From assembly GCA_022376925.1 (NCBI GenBank), contig JAIOJX010000001.1:34690170-34754169 (forward strand): a DNA stretch of 64,000 nt, written 5' to 3'. Made by a program: the position numbers and the translations under genes. Source of the stretch: Tragulus kanchil. Its lineage: Eukaryota; Chordata; Mammalia; Artiodactyla; Tragulidae. This document shows, in pieces, positions 49,301-62,391 of this stretch (positions are counted from its first letter, which is position 1; every line of letters starts with the position of its first letter). The notes under the pieces are model-generated. The model was given only the letters and a program-made list of their open reading frames with translations, made no database searches and had not been told where the DNA came from.

Positions 49301-49424
49301 TACCCCCTCCTGTGCTAATCACCACTGTAAAGCAGAGCCTTAGAAGACAGGGTGGGGGTTCAACACACTGGGGACAGCAGGAAACTCAGTGGGGTTTTGG
49401 CACTGGCGGGTCCAGTGTTCTTTC

Positions 49425-49811
49425 CATGTCTTACCTATTGTGAATAGTGCTGGCTATGAATATAATGGCACATATATCTCTTTTTTAAATTATAGTTTTG
49501 CCTGGATATATGTCCAAGGTTGCGATTGATGGATCATATGTTAATTCTATTTTTAGTTTTCTGAGAAACCTCTATATTGTTTTCCATAGTGGCTGCATCA
49601 ACTTACATTCCCACCATAGAAGGGTCCCTTTTTCTCCATACTCCATCATTTTTTATTTGTAGTTTTTTTTTTTTTAATGGTGGCCCATTCCTGGAGAAAA
49701 GGGAACCATCATACACTGATGGCGGGAACATAAGCTGGTGCAGCCGCTATGGAAAACAATACAGGCTTTCCTCAAAACACTAAAAATAGAATTAACATTT
49801 AAGCCAGCTAT
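49425..49811. repeat. L1 3' fragments in opposite orientations
   Basis: 49,425-49,640 reads as L1 3' sequence on the minus strand ('ttgttttccatagtggctgc'). 49,720-49,811 reads on the plus strand ('ataagctggtgcagccgcta'). A short inverted L1 is the simplest explanation. The second part is repeated at 50,870-50,952 by duplication 14. Confidence 0.7.
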
Positions 49812-50103
49812 ATTCTCCAGTACCACAATTCAAAAGCATCAATTATTAGACATTCACCCTTCTTTATGGTCCAGCTCTCACATCCGTACATTACTACTGG
49901 AAAAACCACAGCTTTAACTATATGAACTTTTGTCAGCAAAATGATAACTCTGCTTAATACATTGTCTAGATTTGTCACAGTTTCCTTCCAAGGAACAAGT
50001 GTCTTTTTATTTCATGGCTGCAGTCACTGTCTGCAAAGATTTTGGAGCCCAAGAAAATAAAACCTGTCACAATTTCCACTATCTCCTTCCATGTCCCTTC
50101 CCA
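49812..50103 (-). repeat. BovB LINE 3' fragment
   Basis: On the minus strand it follows the BovB region before the 'DAFE..CWRRLL' block ('gtccagctctcacatccgta', 'tttggagcccaagaaaataa'). Short and frame-broken. Repeated at about 50,953-51,245. Confidence 0.78.
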
Positions 50104-50296
50104 GAAGTTCATACTGTTTGGTGGACCAGTTACAAATGTGCTTGGCAAATTCCCACTTGAAAAAGCATGGTGAAAGTTAACACATAATGACTTTTTATTG
50201 GTTCTCAGGGCTGTCCTGACTGAGCACTTGTGATATCAGTAACCTTCAGTCTGTTCTTTCTATCTGTCTTGGGCTCCATTGCAATCCCCACGCCTA

Positions 50297-50462
50297 GAGC
50301 AGTGGTTTTCATGCCTTAGAGCACATCATATTCCCTTGGCACACTTATAAACACAGATGGTTGAGTCTCACCCACAGACCTCTGATCCAGTCTGGAGTAA
50401 AGGGTGAAAATTTGCAATTTTAACAAGTTCCCAAGTGATGTTGCTGGTCTGGCCATTTACAC
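50297..50462 (+). repeat. MER5-like DNA transposon
   Basis: Begins 'gagcagtggttttcatg' and includes 'tttaacaagttcccaagtga', the pattern of the short hAT-derived MER5 elements. Repeated at 51,439-51,604. Confidence 0.6.
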
Positions 50463-51833
50463 CTTAAAAACTACTGACGTACAATAGTTATTGGTAGGCA
50501 CTAAATAAATTTGTTGAAAAAAATGGATGAAATAAATTAATCTTAACAGAAAGTGTTTGAAATACATTAGAATTACTTTTTTACGAGCAGAACACCTGAG
50601 GGACAAAGAAGTTAAGTGAATTGTGCAAGTTAAGAATTGAACTAATTGTGCCTATATTTAAGTCATGTTTCTTTGAACTTATAGTTACTGAGGGGAAGGG
50701 GTAGTTAGGGAGTTTGGGATGGGCATGTACACACTGCTATATTTTAAATGGATAACCAACAAGGACCTGCTGAATAGCACATGGAACTCTGCTTAATGTT
50801 ATGTGGCAGCCTTTGGGGCATTATTTGTAGTTTTTTTTTTTAATGGTGCCCCATCAGATTATTGGCGGAACATAAGCTGGTGCAGCCGCTATGGAAAACA
50901 ATACAGGCTTTCCTCAAAACACTAAAAATAGAATTAACATTTAAGCCAGCTATATTCTCCAGTACCACAATTCAAAAGCATCAATTATTAGACATTCACC
51001 CTTCTTTATGGTCCAGCTCTCACATCCGTACATTACTACTGGAAAAACCACAGCTTTAACTATATGAACTTTTGTCAGCAAAATGATAACTCTGCTTAAT
51101 ACATTGTCTAGATTTGTCACAGTTTCCTTCCAAGGAACAAGTGTCTTTTTATTTCATGGCTGCAGTCACTGTCTGCAAAGATTTTGGAGCCCAAGAAAAT
51201 AAAACCTGTCACAATTTCCACTATCTCCTTCCATGTCCCTTCCCAGAAGTTCATACTGTTTGGTGGACCAGTTACAAATGTGCTTGGCAAATTCCCACTT
51301 GAAAAAGCATGGTGAAAGTTAACACATAATGACTTTTTATTGGTTCTCAGGGCTGTCCTGACTGAGCACTTGTGATATCAGTAACCTTCAGTCTGTTCTT
51401 TCTATCTGTCTTGGGCTCCATTGCAATCCCCACGCCTAGAGCAGTGGTTTTCATGCCTTAGAGCACATCATATTCCCTTGGCACACTTATAAACACAGAT
51501 GGTTGAGTCTCACCCACAGACCTCTGATCCAGTCTGGAGTAAAGGGTGAAAATTTGCAATTTTAACAAGTTCCCAAGTGATGTTGCTGGTCTGGCCATTT
51601 ACACCTTAAAAACTACTGACGTACAATAGTTATTGGTAGGCACTAAATAAATTTGTTGAAAAAAATGGATGAAATAAATTAATCTTAACAGAAAGTGTTT
51701 GAAATACATTAGAATTACTTTTTTACGAGCAGAACACCTGAGGGACAAAGAAGTTAAGTGAATTGTGCAAGTTAAGAATTGAACTAATTGTGCCTATATT
51801 TAAGTCATGTTTCTTTGAACTTATAGTTACTGA

Positions 51834-52085
51834 GGGGAAGGGGTAGTTAGGGAGTTTGGGATGGGCATGTACACACTGCTATATTTTAAATGGATAACCA
51901 ACAAGGACCTGCTGAATAGCACATGGAACTCTGCTTAATGTTATGTGGCAGCCTGGAGTTTGAGGGAGAACGGATACATGTATATGTATAACTGAGTCTC
52001 TTCACTGTTCACCTGAAACTATCACAACATAGTTAATCAACTATACCCCCATACAAAATAAAAAAAACTTCTTTTAAAAAAGAAG
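51834..52085 (+). repeat. Ruminant-type L1 3' end
   Basis: Contains 'gggcatgtacacactgctat', 'ggataaccaacaaggacctg' and 'cctgaaactatcacaaca', ending in an A-rich tail. It is present in part at 50,692-50,815 and again at 52,994-53,245 because of duplications 14 and 15. Confidence 0.82.
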
Positions 52086-52800
52086 ATTGAAAACTAAAGT
52101 CACCATTCTTAATGACTATGTCTTGCTGTGTCTTCTGGGCCAATTTAATCGTTTTAACTTTAGAATATTAGAAAAGTTATTACCACACTCCAGTGTTTGA
52201 ATGTTTTTCCTATTACCATTTTTCAGATTTTCTTTTTTTCTTTTTCTGCTATAAGCATGCATTATTATTGTAATCAGAAAATTCCATAAATAATTTTTAT
52301 GTATTAATGTAATTTATGTAATAATTTTAAATGTGTCAAAACAAAATAATATCATAAAGCATGTTAAAATGCATATAAATAATGCAATGCAATATTTATA
52401 ACATGTACTACAGATTTGGAGTTAATCATAATATTTGAGTGGATCTTAACAACTCAATAGCAAAATGGACTACAGATATGAATGGGAAATTCACAGTAAA
52501 GAAAACATAAAGGGCCAATATAACGAACTGAAACTCAGCTAACAGCAGAAAATGTACAAATAAAAACAAAAGAAATCCTTCCTTTGTCTGATCAAAGCAG
52601 AAACATTAAAAAGGCTAATAAGATTCTAAGCTTGTCAGTGAACTATCATATACTGTGGGTAGAAGTAGTACATAAGCACAGTCTTTATGGAGTAGGGTTT
52701 GTATATACATGCCAACTATAACAGTAATGATAATATTGAAAACAACACAAATATCCAAGAGTAATGGCTCAATACATTATGATACACATATTGAAAGGAA
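52086..52800. other. AT-rich non-coding sequence
   Basis: Very AT-rich with no frame or RNA gene visible; 52,440-52,800 may be further old L1 3' sequence. Repeated at 53,246-53,960. Confidence 0.45.
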
Positions 52801-53960
52801 TTGAGGCATACCTTGGAGATATTTTTGGCTTGGTTCCAGACCACCACAATAAAGGGAATATTGCATATAATTAGTCACATTGGTTTCTCAGTGCATATAC
52901 AAGTTATGTTTACCCTCTACTATAGTCTCTAAGGGTACAATAGCATTATATTTAAACAAAGTACGACCTTAATTTACAAATACTTTATTGCTAGAGGGAA
53001 GGGGTAGTTAGGAGTTTGGGATGGGCATGTACACACTGCTATATTTTAAATGGATAACCAACAAGGACCTGCTGAATAGCACATGGAACTCTGCTTAATG
53101 TTATGTGGCAGCCTGGAGTTTGAGGGAGAACGGATACATGTATATGTATAACTGAGTCTCTTCACTGTTCACCTGAAACTATCACAACATAGTTAATCAA
53201 CTATACCCCCATACAAAATAAAAAAAACTTCTTTTAAAAAAGAAGATTGAAAACTAAAGTCACCATTCTTAATGACTATGTCTTGCTGTGTCTTCTGGGC
53301 CAATTTAATCGTTTTAACTTTAGAATATTAGAAAAGTTATTACCACACTCCAGTGTTTGAATGTTTTTCCTATTACCATTTTTCAGATTTTCTTTTTTTC
53401 TTTTTCTGCTATAAGCATGCATTATTATTGTAATCAGAAAATTCCATAAATAATTTTTATGTATTAATGTAATTTATGTAATAATTTTAAATGTGTCAAA
53501 ACAAAATAATATCATAAAGCATGTTAAAATGCATATAAATAATGCAATGCAATATTTATAACATGTACTACAGATTTGGAGTTAATCATAATATTTGAGT
53601 GGATCTTAACAACTCAATAGCAAAATGGACTACAGATATGAATGGGAAATTCACAGTAAAGAAAACATAAAGGGCCAATATAACGAACTGAAACTCAGCT
53701 AACAGCAGAAAATGTACAAATAAAAACAAAAGAAATCCTTCCTTTGTCTGATCAAAGCAGAAACATTAAAAAGGCTAATAAGATTCTAAGCTTGTCAGTG
53801 AACTATCATATACTGTGGGTAGAAGTAGTACATAAGCACAGTCTTTATGGAGTAGGGTTTGTATATACATGCCAACTATAACAGTAATGATAATATTGAA
53901 AACAACACAAATATCCAAGAGTAATGGCTCAATACATTATGATACACATATTGAAAGGAA

Positions 53961-54404
53961 TTGAGGCATACCTTGGAGATATTTTTGGCTTGGTTCCAGA
54001 CCACCACAATAAAGGGAATATTGCATATAATTAGTCACATTGGTTTCTCAGTGCATATACAAGTTATGTTTACCCTCTACTATAGTCTCTAAGGGTACAA
54101 TAGCATTATATTTAAACAAAGTACGACCTTAATTTACAAATACTTTATTGCTAAAAAAAAAATGTAATTTAAGCCTTCAGTGGGTCATAGTAGTAATAAC
54201 AAAGAAATCACTATAACAAATATAATAATGATGAAAAACTTTGAAATATTGAAGGAATTGCTAAAATGTGACATAGGGACATGAAGTGAGAAAGTGCTAG
54301 AAAAATAGTGCCAGTAGACTTTCTCAATGCATGATTGCCTCACACCTTTAGTTTGTAAAAACACAGTGTCTTTGAATCATAGTAAATTGAAGTATGCCTC
54401 TGCA
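53961..54404 (+). mobile_element. Short non-autonomous Tigger-type element
   Basis: The ends form an inverted repeat ('ttgaggcataccttgg' at the left and 'gaagtatgcctctgca' at the right). The left part carries the Tigger terminal clause 'ggttccagaccaccacaata'. The transposase region is absent: the two terminal parts are joined near 54,155-54,190. It is a deletion derivative of a TcMar-Tigger element, long inactive. The left 193 bases also occur at 52801-52993 by duplication 15. Confidence 0.8.
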
Positions 54405-54589
54405 TAGATGTAAATGTGTGAATGTATATATGAGTGAGTACTTATGTCTGTGTGTGTATCTGTACACATACAAATTTTGTCTAATTCTTTCTACTCTAAT
54501 TCTAATTCACTCTAATTTTTCCTCTTAGAGAGCTTGGGAGCCCAGCGCCCCAATGGCAATAACCACAACTAGCGTCCATATCTTGTCTT

Positions 54590-55185
54590 CTAAATAATGT
54601 TATTCAAAGAAAGAACAGGACTCTTTGGAGAAATGACTGATTACATGGACAGGGCAGATAAAGAACAGAGTGGGCCTAGAACATTTTGCTGTGCCAAAAA
54701 GCCAAGTGTTCAAAAAATGATGGAGGGAAGCATACCAAAAGGACACAAAGCTCATTCTTTACAAAGCTGATAAGATAGAAAGAAAACAGAACAGCAATGC
54801 TTATGTGATATTCCTGCCAAAGATGCATAACCTAAATCCACTCACGAAGGAATATTAGGCAAAGTCAAACTGAGGGGTAATGCAAAAAATAACTGAACTA
54901 TAACGTCATGAAAATCAAAGAAACTTGAGGGCATATTTTATACTGAAGGATATAAACAACTAAATGACACGAAGGACATGACAACTAAATGCAACTGGTG
55001 ATTCTGAACTGGATCCTCTTCCCATTATTAGAATAAATACTAAAAATCTACTGGGGGTCTGAGTGTAGCTGGTAGTAATACATCAATGTTAATTTCTGAT
55101 TTTGATAATTATAATGTGGTTGTGCTGAAAAATGTCTGTGCTTGTGGGAAATGTGCACTGAAGATACTTGGGGTTATGTTCATTT
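54590..55185 (+). repeat. Old L1 3' region
   Basis: Same kind of sequence as at 9,990-12,110: 'aggactctttggagaaatga', 'gacaactaaatgcaactgg' and 'ttttgataattataatgtgg'. It is broken at 55,185 by another old repeat and a retroviral LTR and resumes at 56,096 ('ttactcccaaataattcag'). Confidence 0.62.
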
Positions 55186-55424
55186 TCTACTGTTGTGTAA
55201 TACGTCACTATAAACTTTGCAGCTTGAAACAATACTTGTTTATTGGCTCACACTTTTGTAGATCAGGAATCTGGGAAGGCTTGGCTAGTTCTCTACTTAG
55301 GGTCTCATGAAGCTGACATCAAGATGTTGGTTCTTATTTATCTGGGGGCTCAGGGGCAAAAGCTGCTTCAAAGCTTATTTGGGTTGCTGGCAGAACTCAA
55401 TTATTAATAATTTGCACTGGTAGG
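55186..55424 (+). repeat. Ancient mammalian interspersed repeat, interrupted by an LTR
   Basis: The order 'ttgtgtaatacgtcactata', 'tagatcaggaatctggga' and 'ggttgctggcagaactca' is a well-known old mammalian repeat; I am not sure of its family name. It matches 63,580-63,810 in the same order and stops at 55,424, where the LTR begins. Repeated at 56,244-56,476. Confidence 0.55.
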
Positions 55425-56095
55425 TGTCATGGTCCATGTGCAGGTTGGAAAAGAATTTCCAAATATGAGGCAGAATGAGAGGAGAATAAAGTTTATTAGA
55501 GTGGGAGACACTGTTAGAACAGCAGGCTGGCTCAAGGGAGAACTGACCTTGAACAAAGGTCTTTGATTCAGTTTTATAGCCAGGGTCCAAGGAGTGGGAT
55601 AGGGGTCTTATGGGTCATTTGCTGATTGGACGGTGTACGGGGTGGGGGAACAGCAATGGTTACAGCATGGGGGCAGGAAGGACAGTTAGGATCTGGTTTA
55701 TCTGTTCCTGCATTCCAAGGTCCTCCTTGTTCACCTTGTTATTTTGTCCTTGAGACGCCACAGTAGGACAGATGTCCCCATCTCCTTGCTTGCTTGTGAC
55801 AGGGATTGCTCTCAGCTCCTAGAGGTTTCTCTCTGTTCTTGCATTTAGCTCTTGACATCTTCAGAGGAGCAACAGTAATGCATCCAAGCCTTATCATGCT
55901 TCCAATTTTTCTGACTTCCCCTTCTGCCAAAGGCCATATAAAATTCCTCCTTTTAAAGAACTTGTATGATAAAATTAGCCCCACCTGAATGATCTCCCTT
56001 TTGCTGTATATGAAACATAATGGTAGGAGGTAAAAGTCATAAGGGCCCTCTTCAAAGTCTGTGTACCATGGGGTCAACAAGACATCAAGCTGGCA
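55425..56095 (-). mobile_element. Solo LTR of an endogenous retrovirus
   Basis: A 671-bp segment starting TG (55425) and ending CA (56095). On the minus strand it has 'ggctataaaactg' (about 55,570-55,582) and, roughly 80 bases on, AATAAA (55492-55497), a spacing typical of an LTR core. No viral genes adjoin it. Left flank is the ancient repeat and right flank is L1, so no clear target duplication; a local deletion is likely. The duplicate at 56477-57147 is the same length. Confidence 0.7.
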
Positions 56096-57140
56096 TTACT
56101 CCCAAATAATTCAGGGGAAACATTCTCTGTAGCCATAAGTCCATGATTTGTCTTCAAAGTAAAAGCAAACATAAAATGTATACAATGCATTTTTGATAAT
56201 TATAATGTGTGTGCTAAAAATGTTCAATTTTTTTTATTTTTTTGTTGTGTAATACGTCACTATAAACTTTGCAGCTTGAAACAATACTTGTTTATTGGCT
56301 CACACTTTTGTAGATCAGGAATCTGGGAAGGCTTGGCTAGTTCTCTACTTAGGGTCTCATGAAGCTGACATCAAGATGTTGGTTCTTATTTATCTGGGGG
56401 CTCAGGGGCAAAAGCTGCTTCAAAGCTTATTTGGGTTGCTGGCAGAACTCAATTATTAATAATTTGCACTGGTAGGTGTCATGGTCCATGTGCAGGTTGG
56501 AAAAGAATTTCCAAATATGAGGCAGAATGAGAGGAGAATAAAGTTTATTAGAGTGGGAGACACTGTTAGAACAGCAGGCTGGCTCAAGGGAGAACTGACC
56601 TTGAACAAAGGTCTTTGATTCAGTTTTATAGCCAGGGTCCAAGGAGTGGGATAGGGGTCTTATGGGTCATTTGCTGATTGGACGGTGTACGGGGTGGGGG
56701 AACAGCAATGGTTACAGCATGGGGGCAGGAAGGACAGTTAGGATCTGGTTTATCTGTTCCTGCATTCCAAGGTCCTCCTTGTTCACCTTGTTATTTTGTC
56801 CTTGAGACGCCACAGTAGGACAGATGTCCCCATCTCCTTGCTTGCTTGTGACAGGGATTGCTCTCAGCTCCTAGAGGTTTCTCTCTGTTCTTGCATTTAG
56901 CTCTTGACATCTTCAGAGGAGCAACAGTAATGCATCCAAGCCTTATCATGCTTCCAATTTTTCTGACTTCCCCTTCTGCCAAAGGCCATATAAAATTCCT
57001 CCTTTTAAAGAACTTGTATGATAAAATTAGCCCCACCTGAATGATCTCCCTTTTGCTGTATATGAAACATAATGGTAGGAGGTAAAAGTCATAAGGGCCC
57101 TCTTCAAAGTCTGTGTACCATGGGGTCAACAAGACATCAA

Positions 57141-59431
57141 GCTGGCATTACTCCCAAATAATTCAGGGGAAACATTCTCTGTACAGTTTTTGCCATTTTT
57201 CTATAAGTCCATGATTTGTCTTCAAAGTAAAAGCAAACATAAAAATGTATACAATGCAGTTTTGATTCCAAGTAAGATAGAAAAAATACATTGTAACTGC
57301 AGTACTGAATATAGCTGTGAAAAATCAGAGAGAGTGTGTGTGGTATAGCTATTTGAATTCTCTGTAAAGAAAATCTTAAATGGCATATGTACTGGTGAAG
57401 AATACCAGAATCTGAAAAATCATTGAATGGATAGATTTAAACAAGATCCAAAATTTCATAGCATGATATTCAATGTCCAGTGTACAAACCAAAATTACTC
57501 AGCATATAAGAAACTGCAAAAATCTCAAAAAGTATGGGAAAAGTCAATCAACAGACCCCAGTGATGGGATGTTCTCTGTAAATATTTGGTAGTCTTTAAA
57601 GCAACTATTACAAAAATGCTCAAAAGAGTCATCACTTTTGAAAAACTAAAACGGAAATTATCAGCAAAAGCTAAATATAAAGAAACAACTTAAAATGGAA
57701 GCTTTAGAACTGCAAAGTGCAGTAAGTAAATTTTAAAACTGATTTGATAGATTTAATGCAAGTAAAGAAATGACACAAAAGAGATAGTTAATTAGAACAT
57801 AGATCCATAGATATTCTCCAATTTGAACAGTGCTTAAGGTAAAATAGATAAACTCAACAGCCCTACAACTATTAAAGAAATCAAGTTCATAGTCAAAACT
57901 CATCCAAAAACTAAATTGTAGGCCTAGATGGTTACACTGGCAAATTCTACCAAACATTTAGTGAAGAAACATTACCGATTGTACATACTCTTCAGAAAAC
58001 AGAATATGTGGTAGGTAGAATTATGATCCTCCACATACCCACACTCTAATCCCTGGAACCTATGAATATGTTACACTACATGGCAAGAGGGAATTTGCTG
58101 ATTTGATTAAGGGTTTGGACCTTGAGATGAAGAGATTGTCCTGCATTATTCATATAAGGCAAATCTAATCCTTAAACACAGAGAACATTTCCTATGTAGG
58201 TCAGAGAGATGAGATAGAAGGAGAAATAAAAATTAAAAATGTGACAAGCACTTTACAAGCCACTACTAGTTTTGAAGATGGAGAAAGAGCTGGCATTACT
58301 CCCAAATAATTCAGGGAAACATTCTCTGTACAGTTTTGCCATTTTCTATAAGTCCATGATTTGTCTTCAAAGTAAAAGCAAACATAAAATGTATACAATG
58401 CAGTTTTGATTCCAAGTAAGATAGAAAAAATACATTGTAACTGCAGTACTGAATATAGCTGTGAAAAATCAGAGAGAGTGTGTGTGGTATAGCTATTTGA
58501 ATTCTCTGTAAAGAAAATCTTAAATGGCATATGTACTGGTGAAGAATACCAGAATCTGAAAAATCATTGAATGGATAGATTTAAACAAGATCCAAAATTT
58601 CATAGCATGATATTCAATGTCCAGTGTACAAACCAAAATTACTCAGCATATAAGAAACTGCAAAATCTAAAAAAGTATGGGAAAAGTCAATCAACAGACC
58701 CCAGTGATGGGATGTTCTCTGTAAATATTTGGTAGTCTTTAAAGCAACTATTACAAAAATGCTCAAAAGAGTCATCACTTTTGAAAAACTAAAACGGAAA
58801 TTATCAGCAAAAGCTAAATATAAAGAAACAACTTAAAATGGAAGCTTTAGAACTGCAAAGTGCAGTAAGTAAATTTTAAAACTGATTTGATAGATTTAAT
58901 GCAAGTAAAGAAATGACACAAAAGAGATAGTTAATTAGAACATAGATCCATAGATATTCTCCAATTTGAACAGTGCTTAAGGTAAAATAGATAAACTCAA
59001 CAGCCCTACAACTATTAAAGAAATCAAGTTCATAGTCAAAACTCATCCAAAAACTAAATTGTAGGCCTAGATGGTTACACTGGCAAATTCTACCAAACAT
59101 TTAGTGAAGAAACATTACCGATTGTACATACTCTTCAGAAAACAGAATATGTGGTAGGTAGAATTATGATCCTCCACATACCCACACTCTAATCCCTGGA
59201 ACCTATGAATATGTTACACTACATGGCAAGAGGGAATTTGCTGATTTGATTAAGGGTTTGGACCTTGAGATGAAGAGATTGTCCTGCATTATTCATATAA
59301 GGCAAATCTAATCCTTAAACACAGAGAACATTTCCTATGTAGGTCAGAGAGATGAGATAGAAGGAGAAATAAAAATTAAAAATGTGACAAGCACTTTACA
59401 AGCCACTACTAGTTTTGAAGATGGAGAAAGA
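57141..59431. repeat. Tandem duplication 17 (57141-58288 / 58289-59431)
   Basis: Two copies offset by 1,143-1,148 bp, joined at 'gatggagaaagag|ctggcattactcc', while the continuing copy reads 'gatggagaaagagaatcatg'. A few homopolymer-length differences lie near the start (tttttgcc against ttttgcc). It is the right flank of the inserted segment 56,190-58,288. Confidence 0.94.
57400..58008 (+). repeat. Old L1 ORF2 fragment
   Basis: L1 ORF2-like sequence, for example 'ggcctagatggttacactgg' and 'aattctaccaaacatttag'. Frame-broken. It is interrupted at 58,009 by an LTR-like element and continues at 59,734. Repeated at 58,543-59,151. Confidence 0.7.
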
Positions 59432-59733
59432 GAATCATGAACCAATATATACAGTTGGCTTCTGGAATCTGGGAATGATCTTCATCTGACAGTCAATAAG
59501 AAAACAGGGATCTCAGTCCTACAATCACAAGGAACTGAATTCTGCCAACAGTCTTTGTGAACAAAGAAACAGATATTCCCCTAGAACTTCTGGAAAGGAA
59601 TATAGCTTTGCCAGCATTTTGATTTTTGGCAGATGAGACCTATGAACTAAATAATTGTAAGATAATATATTTGTATTGTGTAAGGCTCTACACTTGTGGC
59701 AATTTCTTATGAGAGCAATTGAAAACTAATACA
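59152..59733 (+). mobile_element. MaLR-type LTR-like element in L1
   Basis: Starts TG ('tggtaggtagaattatg') and ends CA ('gaaaactaataca'), with the well-known clauses 'aatccctggaacctatgaat' and 'aactgtaagat'-like text near the end. L1 ORF2 resumes immediately after it. The exact family is uncertain. A partial copy (58009-58288) comes from duplication 17. Confidence 0.62.
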
Positions 59734-60868
59734 GAAAAGAAAAAAATACATTCCAACTCATTTTGCAAAGTCAACATTACTCTGATACTAAACCAGAGAA
59801 ATATAGTACAAATAACAAAACTAAGACCAATATCTCTCATATTATCAAATTAAATTTCTCAATATATATAGAAAGAACAATTTACTGCTACCAAGTGGGG
59901 TTTATCCCCAAAGTGAAAGGCTAATTCAATATTTGAAAATCAAGCAACACAATCCACTGCATTAAGGACCCAAAGAAGAAAAACCACATGAGCATAGCCA
60001 TTGATGCAAGAAGTCTTTTGACAAAATATATCTATTAATGATTAAAGCTCAACACAAACTATGAATAGAAGTCAAAGTCCATAACCTGATAAAAGGCTTC
60101 TACAGAAAACCTCCAACTAACATATTTAATGGTGAGGGACCAAATATTTTCTCTCAAGACTGGGAACAAAGCAAGCATATACACTCTCAGTACTCTTATT
60201 TAACATTGTACTGGAAGGCTTATTCAGTGCAACATGGCAAAGGCAAAAAAAAAAAAAAAAAGAAAAGAAATTAAAGACATACAAATTGTAAAGCAAAAAA
60301 AATTTTTTCCACATTTGTGGGTGACATTATTGCTAATGAAAAAAACCCCAAGAAACATACATTGGAAAAGAAGAAATAAAACCGAAACAACTGGACATGC
60401 ATAACTAACAAAAAAGGACTTCCACACATACCTCATAACTTATAGAAAAATTAACTCAAAGTATAATATACTTAAATATTAAGTTACATTTACGTATGTT
60501 TTGATGTATTAAATATGAATATAAATCATAAAATGTAGATGTAAGACATAAAAAAATCATCATAACTCCTAGAAGAAAATATAGGAGAATATCTGTGCTT
60601 TACAGGTTTTGGCAATGAGTTTTCAGTTATGACACTACAAGAAAATGTGTATCGGTATGATACTGATAAAAGAAAAAAATGATAAATGGAACTTCACCAA
60701 AATGAAAACTTTTATCCTATGAAAGACACCGTTAAGAGAGTGAAAAGGAAAACCATATTGGGAGAAAATATTTGCAGATCGCACTTCTTATAGACTACTT
60801 TCATTCTGAATATTTAAAGAACTCTAAAACTCAGCAAAAGAAAACAAAAAATTTACTTAAAAATTGTC

Positions 60869-61195
60869 GATGAACCTGGACTTCTCTGGTGATTCAGTGG
60901 TTGAAAATTCACCTGTCAATGCAGGGACACGGGTTTGATCCTTGGTCCAGGAGGATTTCTCATGCCAAGGGGCAACTAAGCCCGCTCACCACAATTACTG
61001 AGCTTGCATACTGTGACTACTGAAGTCTGAGTGCCCTAGAGCCCATGTTCTGCAACAAGAGAAGCCACAGCACTGAGAAATCCATACACCACAGCTAGAG
61101 AGTAGCGCCTACTTGCTGCAACTAGAGAAAGCCTGCACACAGCAATCAAGACCCAGAACAGCCAAAAATAAACACATAAATACATAAAATTTTTT
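60869..61195 (+). repeat. CHR-2-type SINE with target-site duplication
   Basis: Full-length tRNA-derived SINE ('ggacttctctggtgattcag' to an AAATA tail). Flanked by 'aaaattgtc' at 60860-60868 and 61196-61204. Confidence 0.86.
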
Positions 61196-61818
61196 AAAAT
61201 TGTCAAAATACTTGAAGTGACTTAACTGAAGGAGATATCCAAATGGCAAAAATCATACATGAAAATATTATCAATATTGAGTCACTAGGGTAATTCATAT
61301 TAAAACCACAATGAGACACTGGTGGTGCACCTATTAAAATGGATAAAATTTTATAACCCTCTACAATTGCAAATGCTGGTGAGGATGGGAAACAAGAAGA
61401 ACTCTCATGCATTGCTTTTGGGAATGCAAAATGATACAGCTACTTTGGAAAACAAATTGGCAGTTTAATATAAAGTTAGACATATATGTATCATATGACT
61501 CAGTAATCCCACTTGTTATGTATTTGTCCAAGTGAATTTCAAGCTAACATTCACACAAAAACCTATACACAAATATTCATGGTCTCCAAAATCTAGGAAT
61601 AACCAGATATCCTTCAACAGTTGAATCTATAAATAAATATTGACTCATCTATAATATGAAATAATACTCAGCAATAAAAAATACACTCTTGCTTTATGCA
61701 ACAAGAATTAATATAAATTTTAAGTGCATTATACCAGATACTAAAGGCTACATATTACGTGATTACATTTATATGATTTTCTAGAAACATTAAAATTATG
61801 GAATGAAAATCATATCAG

Positions 61819-61932
61819 TGAGGGAATTCCCTGATGGTCCAGTGGTTAGGACTTGGTACTTTCACTGCTTTGGCCTGGGTTCAATCCCTAGTTGGGGAAC
61901 TAAGCTCTCACAAGCTATACGGCCAAAAAATA
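61819..61932 (+). repeat. CHR-1-type SINE with target-site duplication
   Basis: Short SINE ('agggaattccctgatggtcc' to 'ggccaaaaaata'). Flanked by 'catatcag' at 61811-61818 and 61933-61940. Confidence 0.84.
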
Positions 61933-62391
61933 CATATCAGATCAGTGGCTCACAGGGATTGGGGGTGATGGATGTGATTGATAACAAAGAAACTGCGCAA
62001 GGGACTTTTTAGGATAATAGAACTCTTCCATACATTATTATGATGATTAATGTATGTGTTCAAATCCATAAAACCATACACCACAGAGTGACTTCTACCT
62101 GTGCTAGTGCTTCTCAACTGAGGGGATATTTACAAATGTCTGCAGACATCTTTTGTTCTCACACTGGGGAAGTTGGTGCTACTGGCATCTAATATGTACA
62201 AACTAGGAATATTGATAAACATCCAACACTCAGGACAAACATACAGACAAAAAATGATCCAGCTCAAAATGTCAACAGTATGAAAGTTGAGAAACATTTA
62301 CATATGGAAATTTAAAAAATCAACTGGAAAGTCAGGAGAATCCAAGAAGGAGAACAGACTAAAAAATGCTTCTAACTGAATTACAAATGCC

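Larger units (their letters stand above)
41604..49415 (-). repeat. Inverted repeat, right arm
   Basis: Reverse complement of 22054-29890, with the order BovB, non-coding block, truncated SINE, L1 with SINE, MER5-like piece, Bov-tA and nested SINE pair. It carries tandem duplications 12 and 13, for which the left arm is single copy, and lacks duplications 6 and 7. Without them it is about 5.65 kb. All insertions with target duplications seen in the left arm are present here. Confidence 0.93.
49652..51953. repeat. Tandem duplication 14 (49652-50815 / 50820-51953)
   Basis: Two copies offset by about 1,142 bp over most of their length. The first ~60 bases of copy 2 are degraded ('cccatcagattattggcgg' where copy 1 is longer), and copy 1 ends in 'tttggggca'. 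It is the left flank of the inserted segment 50,820-52,993. Confidence 0.92.
51834..54153. repeat. Tandem duplication 15 (51834-52993 / 52994-54153)
   Basis: Two copies of 1,160 bp joined at 'tactttattgcta|gagggaagggg', while the true continuation is 'tactttattgctaaaaaaaaaatg'. I see essentially no differences except one G in 'gttagggag' near the start. It is the right flank of the inserted segment 50,820-52,993. Confidence 0.94.
55098..57260. repeat. Tandem duplication 16 (55098-56189 / 56190-57260)
   Basis: Two copies, offset 1,052 bp through the core. The first ~55 bases of copy 2 are a degraded, shortened version of 55,098-55,190 (two separate deletions). A short string near 57,182-57,200 is missing from copy 1 close to its end. 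It is the left flank of the inserted segment 56,190-58,288. Confidence 0.92.
59734..62100 (+). repeat. Old L1 ORF2 and 3' region
   Basis: Continues the L1 from 58,008: 'ccaatatctctcatattatc', 'aagtggggtttatcccc', 'catatttaatggtgaggga' and, further on, the 3' part 'ttgcttttgggaatgcaaaa'. Stops and frameshifts throughout. Two SINEs are inserted in it. Confidence 0.75.
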